The position numbers were made by a program, and so were the translations under genes. A stretch of DNA of 64,000 nt from Cellulosimicrobium sp. ES-005 (GTDB lineage: Bacteria > Actinomycetota > Actinomycetes > Actinomycetales > Cellulomonadaceae): the NCBI RefSeq assembly GCF_040448685.1, contig NZ_CP159290.1:4650001-4714000 (forward strand), written 5' to 3'. This document shows, one piece after another, positions 42,532-50,923 of this stretch. The notes below the pieces were generated by a model. That model did no database searches, was not told the origin of the DNA, and saw only the letters and a list, made by a program, of their open reading frames with translations. Within the stretch, counting starts at the first letter, position 1. Every line of letters begins with the position of its first letter.

Positions 42532-43437
42532 TCAGGCCAGGCCGTTCTCGGACAGCCAGTCGGCGGCGATGTCCTCGGGGGAGCGCTGGTCGACCCGGGA
42601 CTCCACGTTCAGGGCGATCAGGCCCTCCGGGGTGAGCGCCGCGCTCACCGGGTTGATGACGTCCGCGATCTCGTCGGCGACGTCCGCGTCGACGAGCGGC
42701 ACCACGTGGGACGCGAGGAACAGGCCCTCGGGGTCGTCGAGGGTGACGAGGTTCTCGGTCTGGATGCTCGGGTCGGCGCTGAACACGTTGGCGATGTTCA
42801 CCGTGCCGGCCACGAGGTCCTGCACGGTGGTGTCGCCCGTGGCGACGAAGGAGACGTCCACGCCGTACACGTCCTTGAGGCCCTGCGGGCCGTAGGGGCG
42901 CTGCTCGAGCTCCGCCGGGCCGCCGAGCGTGAGCGGCACGTCGAGCCCGGCGAGGTCCGCGAGGCTCGTGAGGTCGTGCTCCGTGGCGAAGGCCTCGGTC
43001 ACGTTGTAGGAGTCCTGGTCCGTCGCGGTCGACTGGTCGAGGACCGTGAGCCCGTCGGGCAGGGCCTCCTGGAGCGCGGCGTAGACGTCCTCGGGGGACG
43101 TCGCGGTGGTCTCCGGGTCGAAGAACTGCAGCAGGTTTCCCGTGTACTCCGGGAAGAGCTGGATCTCGCCGTCCTCGAGCGCGGGCATGTAGGCGTCGCG
43201 CTGGCCGATCGAGAAGTTCCGCTCGACCGTGAAGCCCTTGGCCTCGAGAGCCTGGGCGTAGATCTCGGCGATGATCTCGTTCGAGTCGTAGGCCTGGGAG
43301 CCGATGACGATGGCGTCGGACGAGGCGTCTCCGGTGTCGGCGTCGAGCGGGTCGGACCCGCCGCCGCAGGCGGTGAGCGTGAGGACGGCGGTCGCCGCGG
43401 CGGCGACGAGGGCGGCGGTGCGTCGGGTGCTGCGCAT
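42532..43437 (-). CDS. Glycine betaine/choline-type binding lipoprotein
   Basis: Extracytoplasmic receptor of 301 aa, OpuAC/OsmX family. Lipobox LTAC (Cys24), then VIGSQAYDSNEIIAEIYAQAL and LFPEYTGNLLQFF, the aromatic and charged residues that cage quaternary amines in this family. Last gene of a four-gene importer operon. A 91-nt gap separates it from the permease gene; AGAAAGGCAG precedes the ATG. Confidence 0.9.
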   Translation of the reverse strand: MRSTRRTAALVAAAATAVLTLTACGGGSDPLDADTGDASSDAIVIGSQAYDSNEIIAEIYAQALEAKGFTVERNFSIGQRDAYMPALEDGEIQLFPEYTGNLLQFFDPETTATSPEDVYAALQEALPDGLTVLDQSTATDQDSYNVTEAFATEHDLTSLADLAGLDVPLTLGGPAELEQRPYGPQGLKDVYGVDVSFVATGDTTVQDLVAGTVNIANVFSADPSIQTENLVTLDDPEGLFLASHVVPLVDADVADEIADVINPVSAALTPEGLIALNVESRVDQRSPEDIAADWLSENGLA

Positions 43438-43528
43438 GTGTCTGCCTTTCTGAGGGCCGTCCCGGGGACCGGGAGGGGCTGGGAGGGGTCGGTCGGGCGA
43501 CGTGCGGTGCGGTGGTCTCGCCCGCGCG

Positions 43529-44263
43529 TCAGGCGGTGGTCGGGGCGGGGGCCGGGCGACGCCTCCGCCGGGCGGGTGCGTCGTCCGGCGAGCGACCGGC
43601 GGTCACGCCGCGCGGGACGACGACCCGCTGGAGGATCGCGAACAGCGCGTCGAGCACGACGGCGAGGACGACGACGAGGAGAGAGGCCCCGAGGATCTGG
43701 GAGAAGTCGCGGATCTGGATGCCCTGGACGATGTAGAAGCCGAGGCCCCAGTTGCCGATGTAGCCCGCGAGCGTGACGGTCGCGACCACCTGGAGGGTCG
43801 CGGAGCGGAGACCGCCGATGAGCAGCGGGAGACCGAGCGGCACCTCGGCCCGGAAGAGCACCTGCCAGCCGGTCATGCCGACGGACCGGGCGCCGTCGAC
43901 GACGCGCCGCTCGACGGCCTCCACACCGGCGTAGGCGCCGGCGAGGATCGGCGGGATCGCGAGGAGGACGAACGCGGTGACGGACGCGGTGACCTTGTGC
44001 GTCACCCCGAAGACGAGCACGAGGAGCAGGACGAGCCCGAAGGACGGCACAGCACGGGCCGCGCCCGAGAGCGCGACCGCGAACTCCCGCCCGCGTCCGG
44101 TGTGGCCGATGGCCCAGCCCGCCGGGATCGCGATCGCCGCGGCGACGAGCACGGAGACGAACGTGAACGCGAGGTGGGTCCAGATCGCCTCCGGGAGGGG
44201 GAGCGCGCCGGTCAGCCGGGCGGGCGAGAAGATCCAGGCGATGGCGTCGGAGAAGAGGTTCAT
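43529..44263 (-). CDS. Osmolyte ABC permease 2
   Basis: Inner-membrane permease of 244 aa with about five or six helices and the coupling loop GARSVGMTGWQVLFRAEVPL. An Arg/Pro-rich tail (about 225-244) follows. ATG overlaps the stop of permease 1 by 4 nt (ATGA). Confidence 0.9.
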   Translation of the reverse strand: MNLFSDAIAWIFSPARLTGALPLPEAIWTHLAFTFVSVLVAAAIAIPAGWAIGHTGRGREFAVALSGAARAVPSFGLVLLLVLVFGVTHKVTASVTAFVLLAIPPILAGAYAGVEAVERRVVDGARSVGMTGWQVLFRAEVPLGLPLLIGGLRSATLQVVATVTLAGYIGNWGLGFYIVQGIQIRDFSQILGASLLVVVLAVVLDALFAILQRVVVPRGVTAGRSPDDAPARRRRRPAPAPTTA

Positions 44264-44901
44264 GCGCGCACCTTCCGGGACCAGGGCATGATCGCTCGCC
44301 CGGCGAGCACGAGCAGCAGGTCGACGAGCAGGGCGATGACGACGACCGCGACGACGCCCGAGAGGATCTCGGCGACGATCTGCCGCTGGTAGCCGTTCGT
44401 GAAGAGGTAGCCGAGGTTGTCGATCCCGATGAGGATGCCGACCGTCGCGAGCGAGATGGTCGACACCGCCGTGACGCGGAGCCCGGCGAGCACGACCGGG
44501 CCCGCGAGCGGGAGGTCGACCTGCCAGAAGCGGCGCCACGGCCCGTAGCCGACCGCGAGGGCCGCCTGCCGGACCGTCGGGTCGACCGACGCCAGGGCGT
44601 CGGCGACGAACCGGGTCATGATGGCCACGGCGTAGACCGTCAGCGCGACGACCAGGTTGAGCTCGGAGAGGAAGCTGATGCCGAGGAGCGGCGGGAGCAG
44701 CGCGAAGAGCGCGAGCGACGGGATCGTGTAGAGCAGGCCGACGAGCGTCAGGACGAGGCCCCGCGTGAGGCGGAACCGGAAGGCGAGCCAGCCCAGCGGG
44801 ATCGAGACGAGGAACCCGAGCACGATCGGCACCACGCACTGGCTCAGGTGCTCGACCGTGAGGCGGCCGATGAGGTCGAGGTTGTCCAGGACCCAGGTCA
44901 T
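44260..44901 (-). CDS. Osmolyte ABC permease 1
   Basis: Inner-membrane permease of 213 aa, about six helices, coupling loop QAALAVGYGPWRRFWQVDLP. It pairs with the downstream permease, as OpuCB with OpuCD. Overlaps both neighbours by 4 nt. Confidence 0.9.
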   Translation of the reverse strand: MTWVLDNLDLIGRLTVEHLSQCVVPIVLGFLVSIPLGWLAFRFRLTRGLVLTLVGLLYTIPSLALFALLPPLLGISFLSELNLVVALTVYAVAIMTRFVADALASVDPTVRQAALAVGYGPWRRFWQVDLPLAGPVVLAGLRVTAVSTISLATVGILIGIDNLGYLFTNGYQRQIVAEILSGVVAVVVIALLVDLLLVLAGRAIMPWSRKVRA

Positions 44902-45731
44902 GCGCCGCCCTCGACGTGGTCGTCGACCAGGACGCCCTGCGTGCGTCCTTTCCCGTCCACGAGCACGGTCCCGTGCTCCGTGTGCTTCGTGTGCAGCGCG
45001 CGGGTGCCGCGCTCCGCCCCGATGAAGCTCGCGACGAACTCGCTCGCCGGGTTCTCGAGGATCTCGCTCGGCGACCCGATCTGGGCCACCTGCGCCCCCT
45101 TCTCGAGGATCACGACCTGGTCGCCGAGCAGGAACGCCTCGTCGATGTCGTGCGTGACGAAGACGACCGTCTTGTCCAGCTCGCGCTGCAGCCGGATGGT
45201 CTCCGCCTGGAGCTCGGCCCGCACGATCGGGTCGACCGCCCCGAACGGCTCGTCCATGAGCAGGATGTTGGGGTCCGCGGCGAGCGCGCGCGCCACCCCC
45301 ACGCGCTGCTGCTGGCCCCCCGAGAGCTGGCTCGGGTAGCGGTCCGCGAGCCCGCGGTCGAGTCCCACGGTGTCGAGCAGCTCGAGCGCACGGTCGCGCG
45401 TCTGCCGGCGTGGCGTGCCCTCGAGGCGCAGGACCGTCGTCACGTTGTCGACGACCTTGTAGTGGGGGAGCAGGCCGCCGTTCTGCAGGACGTACCCGAT
45501 GCTGCGTCGCAGCTTCACGGGGTCCCGGGCGAGGACGGAGGCGCCGTCGATCTCGATCGTGCCCGACGTGGGCTCCACCATGCGGTTGATCATGCGCAGG
45601 AGCGTCGTCTTGCCGCTCCCGGACGACCCGACGAGCACCGTCGTGCGGTGGGGCGGGATCACCAGGTCGAAGTCCGCGACCGCCGCCGTGCCGTCCGGGT
45701 ACGTCTTGGTGACCGATCGGAACTCGATCAT
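44898..45731 (-). CDS. Osmolyte ABC transporter ATPase
   Basis: Cytoplasmic ATPase of 277 aa, OpuCA/ProV-like. Walker A GSSGSGKTT (about 35-43), signature LSGGQQQR, Walker B LLMDEPFGAVDP, switch His in VTHD. A short C-terminal extension (about 235-277) stands where OpuCA has CBS domains, which are missing, so osmotic gating by CBS is unlikely. First gene of the operon; ATG with GGGAGG 9 nt upstream. Confidence 0.93.
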   Translation of the reverse strand: MIEFRSVTKTYPDGTAAVADFDLVIPPHRTTVLVGSSGSGKTTLLRMINRMVEPTSGTIEIDGASVLARDPVKLRRSIGYVLQNGGLLPHYKVVDNVTTVLRLEGTPRRQTRDRALELLDTVGLDRGLADRYPSQLSGGQQQRVGVARALAADPNILLMDEPFGAVDPIVRAELQAETIRLQRELDKTVVFVTHDIDEAFLLGDQVVILEKGAQVAQIGSPSEILENPASEFVASFIGAERGTRALHTKHTEHGTVLVDGKGRTQGVLVDDHVEGGA

Positions 45732-45968
45732 GGGGCGCTGCCTCCCGACAGTCGGTGAACCGGCCTCCCACCCAACCACGACCGTGGCCGGCGAGCCGTA
45801 GCGCATTGCCACGCGTCCACCGACCGTACGTCGAACCACCGACACGTCGCACTCGCACCGGTACGTCGGCTTCGCGCCGTCCCAGGCCTCGTGAGTCGTC
45901 GCGGGCCGCTCGGGGGTCGCGGGGGATTCTCCCGTGACGCACGTCACGTCGGGTCCTATCGTGGCGCT
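45732..45968. promoter_or_regulatory. Divergent regulatory region with a CRP-type site
   Basis: 237 nt between the osmolyte ABC operon (left) and lysE (right). CGTGACGCACGTCACG (45933-45948) is a near-perfect palindrome with GTGA-N6-TCAC, the CRP/FNR geometry, centred about 27 nt before the lysE start. TATCGT (45957-45962), six bases before the lysE GTG, is its likely -10. Confidence 0.55.
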
Positions 45969-46610
45969 GTGCCGCACCTCGACTCCCTGCTCGCCTTCTC
46001 CCTCGCCTCGCTCGTGCTCGTCGTGATCCCCGGCCCGAGCGTGCTCTTCGTCGTCGGCCGGTCGCTCACGCTCGGGCACCGCGGCGGGGTGCTGAGCGTC
46101 CTCGGCAACGAGCTCGGCGCGCTGACGCTCGTCACCGCCGTGGCGCTCGGCGTCGGCGCGGTCGTCGCGACGTCCGTCGCCGTCTTCACGGTCGTCAAGC
46201 TCGTCGGCGCGGCCTACCTCGCCTACCTCGGCGTCCAGGCGATCCGGCACCGGCGCGACGGGAGCGTCGACGTCGACGTCGCGCCCGTGCGCGAGCGGTG
46301 GTGGCGCGTCGTGCGGCAGGGCTACGTCGTCGGCGTGACGAACCCGAAGACCATCGTGTTCTTCGTGGCCGTCCTGCCCCAGTTCACGGACTTCCACGCC
46401 GGTCGCGTGCCCGCCCAGATGATGGTGCTCGGGCTGGTCTTCACGGTGATCGCGTTCGTCTGCGACAGCGCGTGGGCGCTCGCCGCCGGCGCGGCGCGGA
46501 CGTGGTTCGCCTCGTCGCCCCGGCGCCTGAGCGCGGTCCGCGCGACGGGCGGCGGCATGATGATCGGCCTGGGCGGCGTGCTCGCCGTCGCCTCGCACCG
46601 CGCCGCCTGA
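45969..46610 (+). CDS. LysE/RhtB family exporter
   Basis: Membrane exporter of amino acids or similar small molecules, 213 aa, about six helices. The N-terminal VIPGPSVLFVVGRSLTLGHR and TNPKTIVFFVAVLPQF blocks are typical. GTG start defined by TATCGT six bases upstream; the in-frame start at 45891 is not supported. Shares an intergenic region with the osmolyte importer and has a CRP-type site over its -35 region. Confidence 0.9.
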   Translation: MPHLDSLLAFSLASLVLVVIPGPSVLFVVGRSLTLGHRGGVLSVLGNELGALTLVTAVALGVGAVVATSVAVFTVVKLVGAAYLAYLGVQAIRHRRDGSVDVDVAPVRERWWRVVRQGYVVGVTNPKTIVFFVAVLPQFTDFHAGRVPAQMMVLGLVFTVIAFVCDSAWALAAGAARTWFASSPRRLSAVRATGGGMMIGLGGVLAVASHRAA

Positions 46611-46634
46611 CGCGCGGTCGGACGGGGAGGCGCA

Positions 46635-46670
46635 GCGAGGGCCGGTCTCCCTGCGGAGACCGGCCCTCGC
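46635..46670. terminator. Terminator between lysE and tRNA-His
   Basis: Perfect 16-bp stem (46635-46650 with 46655-46670), CTGC loop. Serves both the plus-strand lysE and the minus-strand tRNA. Confidence 0.85.
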
Positions 46671-46674
46671 CGTC

Positions 46675-46751
46675 TGGGGTGAGTAACGGGACTTGAACCC
46701 GCGACCCCCTGGACCACAACCAGGTGCTCTACCAGCTGAGCTATACCCACC
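46675..46751 (-). tRNA. tRNA-His (GUG)
   Basis: Acceptor GTGGGTA/TACTCAC, G(-1) at 46751 opposite discriminator C, anticodon loop TTGTGGT (anticodon GTG), T-arm GGGTTCAAGTCCC, CCA encoded (46675-46677). Confidence 0.95.
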
Positions 46752-46825
46752 ATGACCGGGCGTGAAGCACCGGCCGTCGAAAAGTGTACCCGGTCCGCGA
46801 GGTGCTCCCGGACCGCTTTTCGAGG

Positions 46826-47518
46826 TCAGGCGTCGGCGGATCCTGTGACGGTGGCCACGGACGTCTCGACCCCGTCGTCGGAGGGTCGGGTCCGGCCGCG
46901 CGTGACGCTCGTCGCCACGACCTGCTCGGCGACCTTGCGCGCCGTCGCGGAGTCGGGACCGGGCTGCGGGACGAACACGGCGGCGCGGTAGTAGCGCAGC
47001 TCGTCGATGCTCTCGAGGATGTCCGCGAGCGCGCGGTGCCCGCCGTGCTTCTCCGGCGAGGAGAAGTACGCGCGCGGGTACCAGCGGCGCGCGAGCTCCT
47101 TGACGGAGGACACGTCGATGATGCGGTAGTGCAGGTGGCCCATGAGAGCGGGCATGTCGCGGTCCAGGAACCCCTTGTCCGTGCCGACGGAGTTGCCGGC
47201 CAGCGGTGCCTTGCCGGGCTCGGGGACCCACGTGCGGACGTAGTCGAGGACGCGCTGCTCGGCCTCGGCGAGCGTCAGGCCCTCGTCGAGCTCGTCGAGC
47301 AGCCCGGAGGTCGTGTGCATCTGGCGGACGAAGTCGCCCATCTGCTCGAGCGCCTCGGCCGGGGGTCGGACGAGGACGTCGACCCCGTCGCCGAGCACGT
47401 TGAGCTCGGAGTCGGTCACGACGGCGGCGACCTCGACGAGGGCGTCGGCGCCCAGGTCCAGCCCGGTCATCTCGCAGTCGATCCAGACGATGCGTTCGTT
47501 CGCGTTCACAGGACTCAC
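46826..47518 (-). CDS. orn: Oligoribonuclease
   Basis: DEDDh 3'-5' exonuclease that finishes RNA decay by digesting dinucleotides. 230 aa. [10 protein letters not shown] (first Asp/Glu pair), [27 protein letters not shown] and [11 protein letters not shown] (His and last Asp) are all present. GTG at 47518 chosen because TAGGCT lies seven bases upstream; a second GTG at 47509 is possible. The C-terminal 30 residues are an actinobacterial extension. Confidence 0.95.
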   Translation of the reverse strand: MSPVNANERIVWIDCEMTGLDLGADALVEVAAVVTDSELNVLGDGVDVLVRPPAEALEQMGDFVRQMHTTSGLLDELDEGLTLAEAEQRVLDYVRTWVPEPGKAPLAGNSVGTDKGFLDRDMPALMGHLHYRIIDVSSVKELARRWYPRAYFSSPEKHGGHRALADILESIDELRYYRAAVFVPQPGPDSATARKVAEQVVATSVTRGRTRPSDDGVETSVATVTGSADA

Positions 47519-47525
47519 GGGCGAC

Positions 47526-47531
47526 AGCCTA
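47526..47531 (-). promoter_or_regulatory. -10 box of orn (leaderless)
   Basis: TAGGCT on the minus strand, seven bases before the GTG at 47518. Confidence 0.5.
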
Positions 47532-47548
47532 GCCGCGGCACGCACGAC

Positions 47549-47597
47549 GAAGGCCCCGGCTGTCCGGTCCACCAGGGTCCGGACGGTCGGGGCCTTC
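47549..47597 (-). terminator. Terminator of the 49-aa gene
   Basis: 19-bp stem with two mismatches (47549-47567 with 47579-47597), between the small gene and orn. Confidence 0.75.
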
Positions 47598-47657
47598 GAC
47601 GAGGGGTGCCGCCGCCTGTCGGGGAGGGTCCCCGGTCCGGCGAGCGGTCGGTGCGCG

Positions 47658-47807
47658 TCATGCGGTGCGGCGCGGCAGGCGGGCCTGCCGGGTGTTCGCC
47701 GGGACGCGGGTCGTGGTGCGGCGCAGCTGCGACCGGCGCAGGGTCTGCTCCTGCAGCTGCTCGCGACGGCTGAGGGCCGCCACGTCGTACGTGATCAAGG
47801 GATGCAT
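47658..47807 (-). CDS. Small basic protein, 49 aa
   Basis: 49-aa protein starting [19 protein letters not shown], followed by an Arg/Gln/Thr-rich basic helix. Short proteins with the same MHP-ITYD start are common orphan genes in actinobacteria; function unknown. The ATG has only a weak ribosome site (AGAG), but a strong terminator right after the stop supports a real transcript. Confidence 0.6.
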   Translation of the reverse strand: MHPLITYDVAALSRREQLQEQTLRRSQLRRTTTRVPANTRQARLPRRTA

Positions 47808-48003
47808 GGTTCTGCTCTCGTGACGCTGGCTTCGTGGGTCTGGCCGGACCCTCCACCGCCCGGTACGGACCGGACGGACGTCACCGCGGTGTGGGTACAT
47901 CCGACCACGGTCGTCGGGGGCGCTGCATCCCTTTTTCGCCACGAGCGTCGGGTGCCGGTGCACGACGGCGGCCGGCCGCGCTGCGCGGTCGGCTCGCCGT
48001 GCG

Positions 48004-48009
48004 TAGCCT
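48004..48009 (+). promoter_or_regulatory. -10 box of the PAP2 gene (leaderless)
   Basis: TAGCCT six bases before the ATG at 48016. Confidence 0.5.
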
Positions 48010-48015
48010 CCGGGG

Positions 48016-48762
48016 ATGAGCGCGGGGGACGGGCGGCCAGGCGGCGGGGCGGGCGAACGGCGCGGCGTGCCCGCGCGCGCGGTCCTCGCGAGCGTGTGGC
48101 CGGGCGTGCTCCTGGTGCTCGCGGGGGTCGCGGGCTTCGCCCTCCTCCTGGACGCGGTTCGCGAGCAGGACGACCTGTGGCGGCTCGACGAGCCGCTGCT
48201 CGCGTGGATGGTCGCGCACCGCACGCCCGTCGTGACGGGCGTCCTGACGGTGGTCACGACCGTGTCCGGGCCGTTCGTGCTGCCCGTCCTCGTCGCGGTC
48301 GGGTGCGTGGTGTGGGCGCGGCGCACGGGGACGTGGTGGGAGCCCGGCCTGCTCGCGGGCGCCATGGTGCTCGCGACGCTGGTCTCGACCGTGCTCAAGG
48401 CCGTGATCGCCCGGCCGAGGCCGCCCGACGTGTCGATGGTCGTCGCCGGGGTCGAGCGGTCGTTCTCCTTCCCGTCCGGGCACACGATCGGCGCGGCGAC
48501 GCTCGTCCTGGTGGGCGGCTACCTGGTGTGGCACCGCCACCACGACCCACGGGTCCTGGCGGTCTGGGCGGTCGCCTCCGTGCTCGTGATCGGGTCCGTG
48601 GCGCTGAGCCGGCTCTACCTCGGGTACCACTTCCTCACCGACGTCCTGGCAGGCCTGTCGCTCGCCGTGGCGGTTCTGGGGGTCGTGGTCGCGGTGAGCC
48701 GCGTCCACGACCTCGTGGTCGCGCGCCGTGCGTCTCCCGGAGCGACGGGCGATTCTCGCTAA
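48016..48762 (+). CDS. PAP2-family membrane phosphatase
   Basis: Six-helix membrane phosphatase of 248 aa, acting on lipid phosphates such as phosphatidate or undecaprenyl diphosphate. Active-site motifs complete: KAVIARPRP (KX6RP), FPSGHT, and SRLYLGYHFLTDVLAG. ATG defined by TAGCCT at six bases. Its TAA stop, rare at this GC, lies at the edge of the AT-rich operator of the next gene. Confidence 0.9.
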   Translation: MSAGDGRPGGGAGERRGVPARAVLASVWPGVLLVLAGVAGFALLLDAVREQDDLWRLDEPLLAWMVAHRTPVVTGVLTVVTTVSGPFVLPVLVAVGCVVWARRTGTWWEPGLLAGAMVLATLVSTVLKAVIARPRPPDVSMVVAGVERSFSFPSGHTIGAATLVLVGGYLVWHRHHDPRVLAVWAVASVLVIGSVALSRLYLGYHFLTDVLAGLSLAVAVLGVVVAVSRVHDLVVARRASPGATGDSR

Positions 48763-48785
48763 AGAACTCTTGCGCAAGAACTCTT
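48762..48785. promoter_or_regulatory. Operator of the ArsR-type gene
   Basis: AAGAACTCTT occurs twice (48762-48771, 48776-48785), four bases apart, and the whole is also an imperfect palindrome (12-bp arms, two mismatches). It straddles the -35 TTGCGC (48770-48775) of the promoter whose -10 is TAGCGT (48794-48799, 18-bp spacer). Confidence 0.7.
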
Positions 48786-48806
48786 TCGTGAACTAGCGTG
48801 GCGGGC

Positions 48807-49475
48807 ATGAGCACGCCAGCCGACCCCCACCCCAGCCCGCCGGCCGTCCCGACCGGCCCCGGCCCGGCGTCGTCGGACCGCCTCCCGCGCGGCCCGAGGC
48901 CCGAGCCCGGGCAGGTCGTCGCGACCGACCCGGCGACCATCCGGGCGCTCGCCCACCCGCTGCGCCTGCGGATCCTCGCGCTGCTCGACGACGAGGGCGA
49001 GGTCACCGCGACACGGTGCGCCGAGGTCACGGGCGAGTCCGTCGCGAGCTGTTCCTTCCACCTGCGGATGCTCGCCAAGTACGGGTACGTCGAGCCCGCG
49101 GAGCGTCGCGGCAAGGAGCGGCCGTGGCGCTCCGTCGGGCGCGGCCGCCAGACGAAGTTCGACCCCGACGTCCCGGAGTCCCTGCACGCCGCGGGCGCGG
49201 TGGCGACCCTCATGCTGGACCAGGAGACGGCGCGTGTCCGGGCGTGGCTCGCCGGGTCCGCCGCCGACGACCCGCAGTGGCTCCTCGCCTCGACGATGAC
49301 CGGCGCGTCCTTCTATGCGACGCGCGAGGAGCTCGACGCGCTCGCTCGCGAGGTCGAGGCGCTCACGGACCGCTTCCGGGGGCGCTGGGACGACCCGTCG
49401 CTCCGTCCCGCGGGGGCACGTCGCGCGCGCCTCTTCTCGATCGTCAACGCCGACCTGCCGGAGGCCCCTCGATGA
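48807..49475 (+). CDS. ArsR-type helix-turn-helix regulator
   Basis: 222-aa DNA-binding protein. After a Pro-rich N-terminus (1-40), a winged helix (about 45-110: IRALAHPLRLRILALL, SVASCSFHLRMLAKYGYVE) is followed by a helical C-terminal half (about 130-222), probably for ligand binding or dimerisation. Leaderless start: TAGCGT seven bases before the ATG. The repeats over its -35 suggest autorepression. Overlaps the MFS gene by 4 nt, so it likely represses an exporter until the exporter's substrate is present. Confidence 0.85.
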   Translation: MSTPADPHPSPPAVPTGPGPASSDRLPRGPRPEPGQVVATDPATIRALAHPLRLRILALLDDEGEVTATRCAEVTGESVASCSFHLRMLAKYGYVEPAERRGKERPWRSVGRGRQTKFDPDVPESLHAAGAVATLMLDQETARVRAWLAGSAADDPQWLLASTMTGASFYATREELDALAREVEALTDRFRGRWDDPSLRPAGARRARLFSIVNADLPEAPR

Positions 49476-50809
49476 GCGCGACGCCCGAGCCGACCGCCAC
49501 CACCCGGCCCGCTCCCGCCGACGCGCCCGAGGTGGCGCCGGAGTCCCGCACCGCGACCGCCCCCGCCGCCGGTCGCGACGACGCCCCGGACCCTCGTGCC
49601 GCGCTGCGGTCCCGCCCGTTCCGGCTCCTGTCGGTCGCGTGGGGGTTCACGAACTTCGCCGACTCGGTCCTCGCGATCATCCTCGCCGTCTGGGTGAAGG
49701 ACCTCACCGGCTCGAACGGCGCCGCCGGCCTCGTGTTCGCGGCGCTCGGTCTGCCGGCGCTCGCGTCGCCGCTCCTCGGGCAGCTCGCGGACCGCGTGTC
49801 GCGCCGACGGATGCTCGTCGTCACGTACCTCGTCGGTGCCGTGAGCCTCCTCGCCCTCCTCGCCGTGCGCGGGCCCGAGCAGGTCTGGCTCGTGTTCGTG
49901 GTGACGGTGATCTACTCGGCCGTCGGCTTCGCGACCGCGGCGGCCCAGGCGGGCCTCGTGCGGGACATGCTGCCGGACGAGGCGATCGCGCCCGCGAACG
50001 GCCGGCTCACGACGATCGACCAGGTTTTCCGCCTCCTCATGCCGGTCGTCGGCGCGGGCGCGTACGCGCTCGCCGGAGCGTGGCCGCTCGTGGTCGCCGC
50101 CTCCGTGGCGTTCGCCGTCTCGGGCACCGTCATCGGCCGGATCCGGATCGTCGAGACGCCCCCGACCCCGGCCGCCGAGCGCGAGCCGTACCTGGCCGAG
50201 ATGACGGCGGGCTTCCGCCACCTCGTGCGGACGGCCCCGCTCGGCGTGCTCACGCTCGCCATGCTCGTCGCGTTCGCGGGGGTCGGGCTGCTCAACGCGG
50301 TCAGCCTCGCGATCATCGAGGACGGGCTCGGGCTGGCCCCGGAGCTGCTGGGCCCCGTCTCCTCGGTCCAGGCGCTCACCGCGATCGTCGCAGGGCTCAC
50401 GGCCGCCCGTCTCGTCGCCCGCTGGGGCGCGCAGCGGCTCGTCGCCCTCGGGCTGCTGGTGCTCGCGCTCGGGATCGTGCCCGCGACGGGGACGAACGTC
50501 GTGGCGATCGTCTTCGGCATGGGCGCGGTCGGGCTCGGCGCCACCTGGTCGATCGTCGGCTTCGTCACCGAGCGGCAGCTCCGCACGCCCCCGGGTCTCC
50601 AGGGGCGCGTCGCCGCGGCGAGCCTGCTGCTGGTCAACGTCCCGCAGCTCGTGCTGACCGTGGTCGGCGCGGCCCTCGTGGGCGCCGTCGACTACCGCGC
50701 CCTGCTCGTCGTGACCGTGGTCGGCATCCTCGTCGCGGCGGTCGTCTCCCTCCGCGGCCACCGCAGCACGGGCGAGCCGGCCGATGAGAGCCCCCTCTCC
50801 GCGAGGTAG
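49472..50809 (+). CDS. MFS exporter
   Basis: Drug-efflux-type MFS transporter of 445 aa with 12 predicted helices. A disordered 45-residue N-terminus precedes RLLSVAWGFTNFADSVLAI; LADRVSRRRMLVVTYLVG is the loop 2-3 motif. ATG inside the ArsR stop (ATGA). Its TAG stop is donated by the first unit of the second 21-nt repeat array. Substrate unknown; the coupled regulator suggests induction by a toxic small molecule. Confidence 0.88.
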   Translation: MSATPEPTATTRPAPADAPEVAPESRTATAPAAGRDDAPDPRAALRSRPFRLLSVAWGFTNFADSVLAIILAVWVKDLTGSNGAAGLVFAALGLPALASPLLGQLADRVSRRRMLVVTYLVGAVSLLALLAVRGPEQVWLVFVVTVIYSAVGFATAAAQAGLVRDMLPDEAIAPANGRLTTIDQVFRLLMPVVGAGAYALAGAWPLVVAASVAFAVSGTVIGRIRIVETPPTPAAEREPYLAEMTAGFRHLVRTAPLGVLTLAMLVAFAGVGLLNAVSLAIIEDGLGLAPELLGPVSSVQALTAIVAGLTAARLVARWGAQRLVALGLLVLALGIVPATGTNVVAIVFGMGAVGLGATWSIVGFVTERQLRTPPGLQGRVAAASLLLVNVPQLVLTVVGAALVGAVDYRALLVVTVVGILVAAVVSLRGHRSTGEPADESPLSAR

Positions 50810-50906
50810 AGGCCTGGTACGGCGAGGTAGAGGTCTGGTCCTGACCACGGCTCTACCTCGTGAGACCACGGGTCTACCTCGCGGGACCACGGCTCTCTCT
50901 CGGCAT
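50803..50906. repeat. Palindromic array of 21-nt repeats (2 forward + 3 inverted)
   Basis: Forward units GAGGTAGAGGYCTGGTNC.. at 50803 and 50824, inverted units ACCACGGCTCTACCTCG.. at 50844, 50865 and 50886. Same family as 17266-17370, again between convergent genes, and again supplying the TAG stop of the left-hand gene (50807-50809). Confidence 0.85.
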
Positions 50907-50923
50907 GGCGGTGGGGCGGGCCG

